Shown here piece after piece: positions 22,436 to 33,879 of a stretch of DNA of 64,000 nt. The notes below the pieces were generated by a model that did no database searches, was not told the DNA's origin, and saw only the letters and a list, made by a program, of their open reading frames with translations. How positions within the stretch are numbered: position 1 is the first letter of the stretch; each line of letters opens with the position of its first letter. A program made the position numbers and the translations under genes. The DNA is from Limnephilus marmoratus (lineage: Eukaryota > Arthropoda > Insecta > Trichoptera > Limnephilidae), in assembly GCA_917880885.1 (NCBI GenBank), contig OU862924.1:28934465-28998464 (forward strand), in the 5' to 3' direction.

Positions 22436-23665
22436 CCTTTAACTGCCGACGTGAGGGCCGCTCCGTCATAGCAACAATGATAATATCGAAATACTCCCCT
22501 CCCCCGCGCGCGACGCATACGCCGATTCCAGTAACTTCGAATTTAGTGACGCCAGAGCAGTAAGTTTTAAATTAAAAAAATTTTAAAGTTAAATTTCTGT
22601 AAGTAAATTCATAAAAATTTTTTTTCGGGCCTCTCTGACCCATCGTTAGTACTTACGTGACTTTTTTCAAATTGATTTTTACTATATAAAAATAAACATT
22701 TGGGGAAAGGTCCGGTGGATGTCTTAGACATTGCAATTGAAGCTCCTCTAATTTGGTAGCCGTCTGTTGTGCAGTGTGTGGTCTAGCGTTCTAACGTGCG
22801 TTTGTTGATTTGCTTCACTCAATTCGTGAGGTACCCATCTTTCAAGCTTTTTCACCTTCCCAATTTGTTGCAAGTGGATTAAAACAGTTTTATCACTAAC
22901 ACCGCAGCCTGCAGCTAACTCGGACGTGGTTTTGCGATGGATCCACTTCCATAACAGCCTTCAATTCTTCATTATCTCCGACCGTCCACGGGGCTTGTTC
23001 TGCAGGTCGAAATTTCCAGAACGAAAACGTTGGAACCAAAAACGCACTGTGTTTTCTTTTGCGTCACCGTCGCCATACACATCATTAATCCTTCGAGCCG
23101 TTTCTGCAGCACTGGTGCCACGGTGAAACTTGTACTCGTAAATAACGCGATATTTCAAGTTTTCCATTTTGTAATCTAATGGACGCAAAGAAAAAAAAAA
23201 CAATTAAGGAAAAAACAAATGAATTATAATTTTCAAAACACAAATACACGAGTAAATAGCTGTATACATTTGAATTTGGAATTCCTAACCAAAGAGAAAG
23301 ATATTTAAGATCAAAGTTGCCAGTACGGCAAAACGCCAATTTCATATGTAAGGACCTAATATTATGATAAAAGTGAGTTCATTGTTTTTATTTAGTTTAT
23401 TAGATAATACACACTGATTTCTGATCTCATGTGGTTTTTTCAAAAATTATTATATAATATCCAAATTGACAAATATAAGTTTCCTACATAACAATAAAAA
23501 AGTATTTCATTTTATTTTATTTAAATGTGTTTAAATTGTCCAATAAATAATAATTAAGACCTCAAAATTTTCACAGATCTCTAACATATAAACATTTAAA
23601 GTAACAGGCCGCCCAGACCCCCACGTCAGAGTATACGTACAAAAAATCACGTCAGCAGTTAAAGG
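22436..23665. mobile_element. piggyBac-like element with TTAA flanks
   Basis: TTAA at 22432-22435 and 23666-23669 flank ends that read CCTTTAACTGCCGACGTGA on the left and, inverted, CCTTTAACTGCTGACGTGA on the right. TTAA duplication with CC-starting inverted repeats is the piggyBac signature. The right end repeats CACGTCAG internally. No piggyBac transposase remains; the interior is mostly the mariner fragment at 22690-23356. It is a non-autonomous or internally deleted copy. Confidence 0.78.
22690..23356 (-). pseudogene. mariner transposase N-terminal fragment
   Basis: The 5' inverted repeat begins after TA at 23357-23358 as GGTCCTTACATATGAAATTG (minus). The ORF starts at about 23203 or at the MENLKYR methionine near 23168. 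The helix-turn-helix region AAETARRINDVYGDGDAKEN is followed by RFWFQRFRSGNFDLQNKPRG, the second DNA-binding part and WVPHEL, after which the homology decays near 22690. The catalytic DDD region and 3' end are missing. It lies wholly within the piggyBac-like element. Confidence 0.85.
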
Positions 23666-23669
23666 TTAA

Positions 23670-25078
23670 CCCTTTATATTACCTATGTTGTGCATGCCTC
23701 TGAATATTTGCTTTCTGTATAATATATCTCTCTACTCTCCACGTAAAGTAAATTTAAATAAATAAAAAAATTCAGTGATTATGTATGTTTATTTAGACAT
23801 AAGGAACACATTACAATATTGTATCATATTTACACATAAGGGTCTACAAAAATTGTGCATTTCATTATTAAATTATTGAATTATTTTTTCAATGTGCTAA
23901 TCACAAAAAACAAACGTATTTTTAAACCTTTATTGGCAAACGAGAAAAATCAAAATCTCAATATTTTTTTTCCGCTCCACTCAACATTTTTTATACGAGC
24001 TCAAATTGTTGATATTTTTTTTAGCAAGTATAAAATTTTCACATTTTAGTTTTTAAATTACACTGAACGACACATATGTTAAAGTGTGTATTAACTTCAT
24101 ATATATTTATATAATCATCTTAATATAATTTCCTTTCAAGAACCATGCAACATTTGTTTCATTTTTAGATTTTTGTTTCAGATTTTGAATAAAAAATGAC
24201 ATAGGTGAAGTTATACCGTCCAACAAAATTATACTAATTTGGTTCAAAGGCACAACAGATAAATAATTTTTTTGTTTTGTGTTTCAAACTCTGTCCGAAA
24301 TTTAACGATATTAAAAAAAGGTAAGGATTTTTTAAAAAGTTTTTCAAATTAATTGAAGATAACTTCGAAATAAGATTTTAACGTTCGCAGCTTACAATTT
24401 TTTAACTTTATTAAAAATATTTTTTTACCTATTACTAACGGTGTCATTCACCAAACTTCAACCCCCATACATATTATCACACATTACTATGTATAAACAA
24501 TTATGATTATAATAAATAAGACTACAGTAGATATTAGTTTATAGGTTTTCAGTCGTTCCAAGACATTCAGATCACACAAATATAATCTAACACATTTTAA
24601 TAAGTTTAATTATTTAATATTTGGTGCAATTTTGGTAGAAGTTGTATCCACAATATTATATTTTACTTATAAATATATTATATGATATAATAATCTCTTA
24701 TTACCATCGTTTTAACTTTCAATATTATTTTTATACAAAGATCATCACAGCCCACTCCTAATGAAAAAAAAATAACTAAAATGATAACTTAGTATTTATT
24801 ATTTTTAGAATAATACACAATATAATTGTGAATTTAAAGATAATTTAAAAATAATTCATACAATTTTATCAAACTTTTGGTGTGGATTCAGTACAAGACG
24901 ATAATTCGTTAATACTTGACATATTTTTTACAATTTTACAGAAAACATATTTTGATAAGTAGGTACCTACACTTACATACTTTTAAATCGATTATTATGT
25001 AAAAAAATATTATGTACATTCATACTAAATAATTTTAAAAATGACTTCACTACTTAGTTTATCTTTAAAATGCTCTGC
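23670..25078. other. no gene seen
   Basis: Very AT-rich, with no coding signature. Short frames are compositional. Confidence 0.55.
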
Positions 25079-25133
25079 ACACGATCCGATTTGCAGAACC
25101 CAATATGTCGGGTTTCTGCAAGTCGGATCGTAT
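25079..25133. repeat. compact hairpin
   Basis: ACGATCCGATTTGCAGAACCC and GGGTTTCTGCAAGTCGGATCGT form a near-perfect ~22-bp stem with a short loop. A second small inverted repeat of ATTATTATCC/GGAATAATAAT type follows at 25157-25190. Purpose unknown. Confidence 0.6.
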
Positions 25134-25464
25134 GTAGGCAAAGTCGCCAACCAAATTATTATTATCCCCTTCGTCGGAATAATAATAATTATTTTGTCGG
25201 TGGTAAACATGCTTTCCTGCAAGTTGTTATGCAAAAATAAGGCCTTTGTCATACAAAAATTAAATTTGGATTTGGGTATTTACTTTGGAACACCAATTTA
25301 TCGTGCAATAATTAAAAAAAGAACTTATTCACTTTATGGCGTCATTTTAATCAAATGAAAACAAATCACATGGTATGCACCACGTATTTAATAAAATTTT
25401 TCAACATTTAGGATAAAATGAATATATTTGTATAACGCCTTTTGTAAGATGTTTTTTTTTAAAT

Positions 25465-25960
25465 ATTTTCTCATTTTAATAACACAGTGGATAAGACAAG
25501 ATTATTTTTTTAAATAATTATAATAATTAGACAAAAAATGCCGAACTTGCCTCTAAAATGATGCAAAATTGATTTTATTGCTAACATAACACGTTGTAAA
25601 CCACATAAAAGAGCACATATCTTTGCTAAATATTTGTTGTACTTTCGTTTTGATTAAAAAAATTATCATTCAGATTGGTTGGTTATTTCGAGTCAAATCC
25701 AAATTTAAGTTTTGTTCCTCCTAATCGTGTTTCATGGTACTTGCGAGAAAGGCAAACATTTGCATTTTGTCAAATAGTTACCATTTTTACAGATATCCCA
25801 AGCTTTTCAGCAATCCTTGTGCTCACTAGACGCTTCATTCAAAAAGGTGCTCGTACAGGCTCTTTTATTACAGAATTCTGCATTCAAATTTTGTTCAAAT
25901 ACATTCAAACTAATAAACTTAAAAATAAATATGATATTTGAAGAAATATCTCAGAAGGGG
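25465..25960 (-). repeat. dispersed repeat Z, uninterrupted copy
   Basis: Matches 19210-19345 and then about 20600-20700 as one continuous piece. The minus strand reads RIAEKLGISVKMVT, which resembles a helix-turn-helix of a DNA transposase, but the frame breaks soon after, so I do not name a family. Confidence 0.4.
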
Positions 25961-27131
25961 GACAGAAGGACAAGAATCAGCAAAACTCTCAAACGGCTAG
26001 CTCTAGTTTGATGTGAATTGCATAGGTAGGGTACCGTTGCTTTGTAGAGTTTTCATTAAAAGCGAAGAATTTTCAGATTACAAGGTTAACATGGGCAATT
26101 TTGCATTTTGATAATTTTTTAAATGTTAAAGTGATTGCCAGATTTGTTGGTATTGGCCCACCATCCAAAAGGAAAGAAACTTTTGATGCAAGAATATTTC
26201 CTTATAATTAAGTATTTAAAAATATTTTCGTTAATTTTATAATTTATCTTAAATGGTACAACATGTAACACACATTATTTTTATAATATTTATAATTATA
26301 GTGTTATTTTCTCACGAGCATCTCTCCATAAAAAACTTCAATAATAAACAAAAAATATTTTAATGTATGCATTTTAAGTGTTTTTTTCTCAAAATTTATT
26401 ACATGCGAATGCTAGATAAAAGAACAATCTTTCGAAATCCATTTATTATTTTTTGTGGATAAGTCAATACGTCTAAAATCTGATTTGAAAATGACATATT
26501 TCTGGTTTTCTCTGGTAATGCCCTCTTAAGGAACAAATACCCGTATATTTATATAAACATAGTTTTTAAACTAAATGCACGGGCATTTTTTCGTTTATAT
26601 ATAATCGGCCTGAGGGTTAAACAAGTTATATCAAATTTGTATGCCTTTTAATATTTTGCGAAGTACACACGCAACATTTATAAAAAGGGTAAAAATCGTA
26701 AAGATAACCATATCAACGGAATCGCAATCGTTGCAATATGCACCTAAACATAATGCACAATTCATAATTATTTTTAAATTAAATAAAACATTGCGTTATA
26801 TTCTTCGTTTTGTGTAGGATTTAGATTTGATACATAGAAGAACAAAATTAATAAATTAAAAACTTCGTTTAAATTTTTAAATTTGTAAAATTGAAGATTG
26901 TGTTTTAAGGGTTATATTTTCTATTTCTCTAATTGTGTGGTCCCTTTCCAGCTTTATGGGTGAATTAGCGGAGTGTTTCAATAACCGTTTGATAATTCGA
27001 TACGAAATATGTTAAAAAACAAAATATTTAACATTTGATACATCTGCAACAATTTTGTAATAATAATCGTAACTGTATATACACTCTTTCCGGAAACTGA
27101 TTAATCAACACCAAACAGAGAACTTAAAAAC
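25961..27131. other. no gene seen
   Basis: AT-rich, no recognisable coding or repeat structure. Confidence 0.5.
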
Positions 27132-27810
27132 CATAGACATATGAATATTACTAGACCAGAACATAAAGGTGAGGGGCAGACAACAACTACACCGGGGCGC
27201 AGAGCGGGAAAATGACTTTGGATTATATGATTATAATCATATTTATAATTTTATAATTATAATTATATTATTATAATCACTATGTGATTCGTCGATAACT
27301 CAATATGACAGTATATAGGCAACTCGCATTATAATATCACCTATAGTTCTTAAAAATAAACTCTGCTTTTGAATAAATAGACCTTTTTACATGGAAGCGC
27401 GAATTGCTAGCCGCGTAATGAACAAATTTGCGAAGTCTAAATACGCCAAAGTAAAGTTTGCTTATTTTCAGACTCCAATATTATGTTGCCGTATTTAATC
27501 AGGACACTTTTACAAATGTTTCATAATTTACTTACCCCAATAAACATCGACGAGCACACGCCATGTATCTCGAGTGATAGTATATATTTACACGTTTTCA
27601 AAACACAAACCATGTTTTTTGCGGTGTTATTTCGTAAAATGCGCCGATGAGCGCTCGACGCTGGCTCGCAGAAGAATGATGTCGTCACATTTTTTAGATT
27701 CACGCGAAGCCATATTCAATCCCAGCCGGTTCCATGGAACCGGTATGGGGAGGGGGAAATAATACGCTTTTATCACTTAGGGCAGGTCTACTAATATTCA
27801 TATGTCTATG
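27132..27810. mobile_element. 679-bp DNA transposon with 8-bp target duplication
   Basis: Inverted ends CATAGACATATGAATATTAC (left) and GTAATATTCATATGTCTATG-like (right, with one C/G difference) extend about 26 bp to TAGACC. TTAAAAAC flanks both sides at 27124-27131 and 27811-27818. No transposase is present. An 8-bp duplication occurs in hAT, P and some other superfamilies; the CA end does not decide between them. The interior contains the perfect palindrome CCGGTTCCATGGAACCGG at about 27727. Confidence 0.75.
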
Positions 27811-28138
27811 TTAAAAACGTATTTTTTTCGATCTCAGTATTTCGTTTTTTTCTGTTTTTAAAACTTTGAAGTCGGGTGTACACTTCGACGCATTTTAAAA
27901 GATAGCGAATCGCCGGGGAAACCAAAAAATTCCATATTCGGACATTAATTACACGAAAACGAAAACTCAAAACAAAAAAGTAAAAAGACAAAATACATAT
28001 CAAAGCAGATTTACTAGTGTCCCGCTTGTACCAACCACACCTTTCCGAATACCATCCATAAGTTCAAGACCGCAACGTACAGATTAATAAAAGAGTTTGT
28101 AATTTTTAATTTTTCCAGAAATTTATCAAAATATTCCA

Positions 28139-28233
28139 ATATTACAAATGTGACGATGTGTGACAGGGACGGGGTGGGGGGGGACAAAAATCATGAAGTT
28201 CGTCTGACGTAATTTATGGATGGCCCCTAAATT
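28139..28233. mobile_element. right-end fragment of the GGGGCCATCC MITE
   Basis: GTCTGACGTAATTTATGGAT followed by GGCCCC matches the right end of the full copy at 28676-28940, including the upstream G-run. The left end is missing. Confidence 0.6.
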
Positions 28234-28413
28234 GAGTGAATTTGATATTTGATTTAATTTGATTTATTATCTTAACTTCGGGCACTGTTATTGGCAGGCA
28301 TTTAGAGTTTCATCGAATACGAAATGAACAATACAAAATGAATAATTTAATTTCATGAGAATTTTAAACATTGTGGTAAAAAAGGACGATATCAAGATCA
28401 TGTTTACTCATAA

Positions 28414-28476
28414 TGCAAATAATTTTCAATAGATGTCTCTGTTGTGCAAATAATTTTCAATAGATGTCTCTGTTGT
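28414..28476. repeat. 31-bp tandem duplication
   Basis: GCAAATAATTTTCAATAGATGTCTCTGTTGT (given here as a positional description: 28414-28444 and 28445-28475) is present twice without mismatch. Confidence 0.8.
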
Positions 28477-28675
28477 CACTTTGACTTACCAATAGACCGA
28501 TAGTAGTTTTAGTAGTCCTGTTTTATTATTTGGAATCATATTTTCTCTCTCCTGATTTTAAACTCTCAACGAGCAACAGTTTGAAGCCAAGACGTCCTTC
28601 TGCATTAATTTTGGAATTGATTGGAATTATAAAAGTGATTGACCTGTTATATCGGTACATTTTATTTAACAATAA

Positions 28676-28940
28676 TGGGCCATCAATAAATTACGTCACA
28701 ACTTATGGGAGGGGGGAGGAGAGTGGAGAAGTGTGACAAGGGTATGGGGGGTATTCAGCTCTGCGACTTCACATGTAAAAAATTTTGAACTACTATGTTT
28801 TGATTATTTTTAGATGTCAAATTGCAAAATATGTGTCGTCACACTAGGGGGGAGTGGGTCTCACAAATGGGTCGAGGGGGGGGGGGGGGAGGGAGTAAAA
28901 AAATTATGAAATTCGTGTGACGTAATTTGTGGATGGCCCC
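28676..28940. mobile_element. MITE with GGGCCATC...GATGGCCC ends
   Basis: The left end GGGCCATCAATAAATTACGT and right end ACGTAATTTGTGGATGGCCC are imperfect inverted repeats. The interior has strand-biased G runs (28871-28891). I recognise the GGGGCCATCCATAAATTACG end from widespread insect DNA transposons. The near-identical flanks TAACAATAA and TAACCAATAA could be an aged target duplication. Confidence 0.7.
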
Positions 28941-30098
28941 TAACCAATAAAAGGTTTCTCTGCACATTTTCGTATTATAATACAATTTTTTATCAAAATG
29001 TTGTTATTTTTGCCTAATTTAATTTATTTCGAATAATCATAAATTTTTAAACCATTACATTTTGCCTTTGAGGTAACCGTTTTGTGAATTATTCTTTTTA
29101 AGAGACGGGTAGCTCAATATTATAATTAATGAAATATATTTTATAACTATTATTTTAATTTTTATGCATATATTGTGATAATTGTGTATTCGGTGAAATA
29201 TAATTTTTCCACGAAGGCTTCTACCTTGGAAATTAGGTATTTAAAATATTTCGCGACTTTTCAGAAAATATTATATTTGCTGAAATTAAAAACACGGGAC
29301 AAAGTTATAAAACTTTTACTAAATTTTAATGGGATTCTATTAATATTTCAATGGAGTGTACAATTAATTTTATTTAAAAAACCGTTTGCAATGTTTATTT
29401 GGTATCTTTAAAAAAAAACAATTTAATTTGACACACATATGTCGAAGCTAATGATAACCTGACGAATCATTGGCATTGTGTCGAAATACACTATTTTAGA
29501 GATTACTATTTTCCATTTTTTATTTCTGACCACGAATCCCGTAAACATTTACGGGATTTTGTATTTCTATGAATGGCGGATGATGTTCGTGGTTACAATT
29601 GTCCTTACGAGGCTTGTGGGGTTATGGGTGCCTACCATAAAACAAAGATGTGATAACAACATTCCTGTAAGTTCTGATAATTATATAAAAATAACATTTT
29701 TCATGACTACATATTATATATTACTTCGTAAAAGGGGAGAATGACACATATTCAAAACGTTCGTGACTATGTTTGTTTTGTGCACTTTTATTTTGAGTTA
29801 TTTTCGATAGGTAATTATTTCAATTTCAATTCGAATTCAAATTATAAATCTATACTCAATATTTCGTGATCTTGGCGATCAGCAGAGTGTTCAGTTTTCC
29901 ATTTTTCGCACAATTCCAAACATTGCACTGGTCACATTAATTAGGTTATTTTACAAGATACTGTATGACATTGTAGTGGTACCAATTTATCTCTAACGTC
30001 GAACCTTTCTGACCTTACGAATTTTTATTAGCATCAGGATGTGAAAATGTGGCACACTTTGAAGTATTCACCCAAAAAAAAAAATAACAAGTATGTCC
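28941..30098. other. no gene seen; 3' flank of the RGK gene
   Basis: AT-rich. This is where the RGK 3' UTR should lie on the minus strand, but I could not pick a convincing polyadenylation site among many AATAAA-like strings. Confidence 0.45.
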
Positions 30099-30334
30099 TC
30101 AAATCACGAAGAGGTTCTCGCAGCTCCTCGCTCTCCTGCGCAGTCCCAGCAGCCTCGCCAGGAGCCGAGCTCCGCCACCGGGGCCCCCGTTCCCTGGGGG
30201 CCTTCTGCCCAGGCGCTTGGGGTTCAGCTGTACTTGCGCCAGGATGCCCACGAGGAGCTCGTCCACGTTGTGCGCAATGCCGCTGGAGGCTTCTATGAAC
30301 TTGCAGCCGCAGTTGTTGGCGAGGCGTCTGCCAA
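30099..30334 (-). CDS. RGK-family GTPase, last coding exon
   Basis: This exon encodes the C-terminus of a Rad/Gem/Rem-type (RGK) small GTPase. RGK proteins are atypical Ras relatives that restrain voltage-gated calcium channels and cytoskeletal signalling at the plasma membrane. The translation reads VGRRLANNCGCKFIEASSGI (containing the G5 loop), then HNVDELLVGILAQVQL, a glycine/proline linker, a basic leucine-rich helix, and ends SCENLFVI. A Cys-containing SCxNLxVx end in place of a CAAX box is the RGK hallmark. The acceptor is TTCATTCCAG at 30335-30344 (minus). The exon is far more GC-rich than its surroundings, as expected for selected coding sequence. The stop is TGA at 30099-30101. Confidence 0.88.
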
Positions 30335-30888
30335 CTGGAATGAAATGAAATATTTGATGGTAGGTCTTTCTAGGCACGATGCCACACATGGGTAAGCGAT
30401 ATTATACTTAAATAACGGCCATTCTAATACAACTCTTGAACATTGGCGCCAGAACCGCAAAAAAAATCATCCTAGCACCCCCACTTACTTCTTTCCTGAC
30501 CTGTTGTTTGCCCCACCAACGTTGTAAGTGATATTTTTATTTTTTTCATAACGCAATGATTGCCAGATTTCTTAATGCTTTGTTAAGTATGAGTGTGTTT
30601 GAGTATGTCTTTGAGTGTGTTTATGTTTATGTTGCCAGAATCACACATGTCTGTCTATGTATGTATTTTATGCCTTTATATTTTATTCACTTGTAATATT
30701 ATTCTCCTATAACCTATGATTAGTTCCATAATTTATATACGTGAAATTGATCTGTTGACAAAAGTGAGTAAAATTACAAATTATTCTTATAAATATTGGG
30801 TTTTTTTGTAGATAAATATTAAGACGTGGTAACGTGGAATTAAATTAGAAATTCATAGATTTTAACGCGGTTCCAACGTAGTATAATA

Positions 30889-31821
30889 CAAGGTGGCGCA
30901 AAATTAATCATTCAATTTTGTTTTTGAATAACCTTTTTACTAAATAAAAAAAAAGATTTTGAGTAATAGAAATCTTTATTTGGACTTATACAATTTTTTT
31001 TGTTAAGTGGAAAAGATGATATCCGTCAAGTGGCTGCCGCCAGTGTTGATACACATTTGTGCCCGTTTTATCACCTTTTCCATGACTTTCCGCAAGATTT
31101 CCGGTGATAACTGTTCGCATTCCTGTCGAATATACTCCTTAAAGGCTGTTTGAGGCTTGTTGGCATAAATCCGCGACTTCAAATAGCTCCTAAGAAAGAA
31201 GTCTGGGATGGTTAAATCGGGCGATCTTGCTGGCCATACCAAATCGCCAAAACGAGAGATTACGCGAATAGGAAACGCTTCCTTCACAATATCCATTGTG
31301 GCTCGTGCTGTGTGCGCGGTTGCACCGTCTTGTTGAAACCACATGTTCACCAAGCCCCATCAAATTCAGCTCATCAAATTCCGGAAGTAAGAAGTCGTTT
31401 ATCTTGGCCCTGTAGCGTTCGCCAGTAACAGTGACCGTAATGCCAATGGCGTACTCAAAAAATACGGCCCAATCACTACTCTCGCGTAAACGCCGCACCA
31501 CACAGTGGCTTTGAGTGGATTTAATGGCTTTTTGTGCATCATACAAGGATTTTCAGTGCCCCAGAAATGAATATTTTGCTTACTGGCGTAACCGTTTAGG
31601 TGGAAATGCGCCTCGTCGCTCATGATGACTTTTGACATAAAATCGCCAAAAGCGTTAAAGCTTAAATCGACACAATTATTCCACGTTCTTGCGGAGTATA
31701 GCGCTCCACTGCTTGTTTGTTTGTATTCTGCAGCTGTTTAATTCAAATATGATTTACGTACGACGCCATTTGCAAAAATTATAACATCTTCCGATAGGGT
31801 AATTAATTTTGCGCCACCTTG
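30889..31821 (-). mobile_element. mariner-like element, deleted N-terminus
   Basis: Ends CAAGGTGGCGCAAAATTAAT and their inverse are flanked by TA at 30887-30888 and 31822-31823. At 933 bp it is shorter than a full mariner. The DNA-binding domain is gone and only the catalytic half remains. The ends and TA duplication are intact, so it is recognisable to a transposase in trans. Confidence 0.88.
31003..31638 (-). pseudogene. mariner transposase catalytic domain, frameshifted
   Basis: The minus strand first reads VIMSDEAHFHLNGYASKQNI (first catalytic D; 31638-31399). A frame change follows at about 31550-31350, then WFQQDGATAHTA (second D), VISRFGDLVWPARSPDL and IPDFFL (third D), ending near 31003. 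I count 41 residues between the second and third aspartates, which fits the DD41D group of the IS630-Tc1-mariner superfamily rather than DD34D. At least one frameshift makes it inactive. Confidence 0.82.
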
Positions 31822-31998
31822 TATGTGTAAAAAATTCAAAACATTGAAAATAATAATATATTTAAAAAAAGTTCCGATGTAATTTAATAAATATATTTTT
31901 AATCTGTACCTGGATAGAAGGACCAAAATTCAACGGAATGATGCACTTGAGTCTACACAAAAGGTTGTCTCAGAAAAATATTTTGAATTAGTACTAAC

Positions 31999-32191
31999 CG
32001 ACCATCGGCACTTCTCTCTTCCTCTCCAGGTCTGCCTTGTTGGCCACCAGGATGACGCCCCTGGTGCACATGTACTCCCCCTTCAGCAGATACAGCAGGA
32101 TCTCTTCGGCCATCTTCAGGCTTTGCCGGTCTTCCACAGAGTAGACGACCACAAATACGTCCGCGTTGTATGTGGCGCAGAAACTCTCCAC
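31999..32191 (-). CDS. RGK-family GTPase, penultimate coding exon
   Basis: It reads VESFCATYNADVFVVVYSVE, then DRQSLKMAEEILLYLL and GVILVANKADLERKREVPMV. NKAD is the G4 guanine-recognition motif, and ADVFVVVYSVEDRQS is the segment after switch II typical of RGK proteins. The acceptor CAG lies just upstream at 32194-32192 (minus); the donor is GTTAGT at 31998. The exon starts in phase 0 and ends in phase 1. The upstream exons with the P-loop and switch regions were not found in the window, so they probably lie beyond 64 kb or are too short to see. Drosophila has several RGK paralogues; I cannot say which this is. Confidence 0.88.
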
Positions 32192-32524
32192 CTGGAAATT
32201 AGAATAAATAGGTCAATAAATAGTAAGCTTGAATAGTCCAATATTTTACGCCTTAAATTGAACACTTTTATGTAACATGAAATGAGATTAGCGAATAACG
32301 ACATGAACGAATATCGGCGAACAATGCCGAACACTGAAAGAAATAAAACCATGTACCTATATTATTTAATCTCAGGCACGCGAATTACATCACATTAAGC
32401 CTTGGGTGTACCCCGATCCTGTCGTAATATCCTTTCCAGCCATTGACTGCTTTGTGTTTCCAGCAGAACTATTTCGGTTTAGAGATAATGTCGAGTTTTT
32501 ATTACAGATTTTAGTCAAGTTCTC

Positions 32525-32815
32525 AGAGTATTGTGATATTGCTCTTCAATATACAGACGTTAACTTGCCGAAGAAATATAGCAGATTCGGTAATGTTATT
32601 CAAAATTACACACAACTTAATCGATAGTCTTGATCTTCTTCAATGCCTATCATTCCATGTTCCAAATCGCAATAGCAGACAGTCGCTTACTTTTAATCTC
32701 CCTCTTTGCAAGTCGGTTTTTCATTTTTAAACATACAATTTTTTTTTTTTTTGTAGCTTCCATTAGCTTCACATAGGAGGCTCTGAAGAAAACAAATTTA
32801 AAAAAAATAAATAAA
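32525..32815 (+). pseudogene. LINE C-terminal remnant
   Basis: The plus strand reads MLFKITHNLIDSLDLLQCLS followed by FHVPNRNSRQSLTF. This matches the Jockey-type C-terminus (FKIANGKIDSP...ISFHVPS) seen at 14.1 kb. A T/A-rich tail and AAAATAAATAAAAAG follow near 32800. It is a degraded 5'-truncated copy in the upstream RGK intron. Confidence 0.6.
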
Positions 32816-33065
32816 AAGAAGCTGAACACATTGATGTTGCTATTGCTCTAAATGGTTTTCAAATAATTACAAAGCATTGTTAAATAACAAATATTTAATT
32901 TACAATAATAAATATTGAGGTCAATAATCGAGATAAAAACTATCCTATCTGTTAAGTTGGATCAATTTAGACACAGTAGGCTAAATTTCATCTAAATAGG
33001 TTAAGTAGTTTCGGAGTCTATCTCGAATAAACATCGTGACGCGAGATTTTTATATATAAAGATAT

Positions 33066-33175
33066 ATTATTATAAGCAATAATTGTCAGCTTGAAACACT
33101 CATTTACATTGAAAAATCTTCCGAGAAAAGATATTGTTTTGAGTGTTTCAGGCTGACAATTATTGCTTATAATAA
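33066..33175. mobile_element. short hairpin MITE
   Basis: ATTATAAGCAATAATTGTCA and its inverse at 33151-33172 give arms of about 33 bp (one indel) around a 35-bp centre. It sits beside a LINE-like tail GAGATTTTTATATATAAAGA (33041). It is non-autonomous. Confidence 0.65.
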
Positions 33176-33695
33176 TTGTTACCCTTTGTGCTATGCATAA
33201 AAATCTTGTCTTAAACGTTAGTTTATAAATTAAATAATAATAATTAATAAAGATATATGATTAATTTGTTTATTGTTTAATAATTTCAATAAACCTCTTA
33301 CACACGTACATGTTTTAGTTAGAGCTCTGTTGTAGGTACACAATTATGAAATAATAATCAACAATTTTGTGTCAAAAAAGAGGATTTTTTAGTAATAATT
33401 AGCTTTTCAGGATAAAGATGGTAGTGCTAGGCAAAGTTGCAAAACGCTGCTGTATAATCTGAGTACACGCTCCGTGGCAGATTACAAGCGATTTTTTTTA
33501 ATAATAATAATAATAATATATCTTTATTGAAAGAAATTTGCAAGATTATAACTAAAAAGTACATATTCAGTGTTATGTTTACAGTGGTTTAAAATTACAC
33601 AAGGACAAAAGGATATCAACAGAAAAAATATATAAATATGAACAGTAGATAAATGAAAAATAGAAAATAGTTATAAATTTTGGTTTTTCAGTAAT

Positions 33696-33727
33696 CTGCC
33701 TCACTAGGCTAGCCTGTGTTGAGGCAG
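33696..33727 (-). promoter_or_regulatory. conserved LINE 3' UTR stem-loop
   Basis: CTGCCTCACTAGG ... CCTGTGTTGAGGCAG (plus strand). The stem is CTGCCTCA/TGAGGCAG. The same motif is found at 11552, 45646 and 63679 (same strand) and at 44593 and 53284 (opposite strand). A reverse-transcriptase recognition hairpin is the natural inference. Confidence 0.6.
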
Positions 33728-33879
33728 TAATTTTTAAATCAATTTATAAGACTTATAGACATATACCTACACTTTTATTAAAAAAGTAATCACATAATAG
33801 ATTGGTTACATTAATAATAAATTTAAATAAAAGCAACCAATACATTGTTTGTATATTTCCACTGTATAATACCAAATCA

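Larger units (their letters stand above)
30335..31998 (-). other. RGK intron (1,664 bp) containing a mariner
   Basis: Donor GTTAGT at 31998-31993 and acceptor CAG ending at 30335 (minus strand) give a phase-1 junction, so the codon G+TT joins the exons in frame. The intron is mostly AT-rich filler plus the mariner copy at 30889-31821. Confidence 0.8.

Noticed and set aside
28861..28895. G-quadruplex-like G run
   Set aside because: It is part of a MITE whose other copy has a similar G run. No independent function can be inferred.
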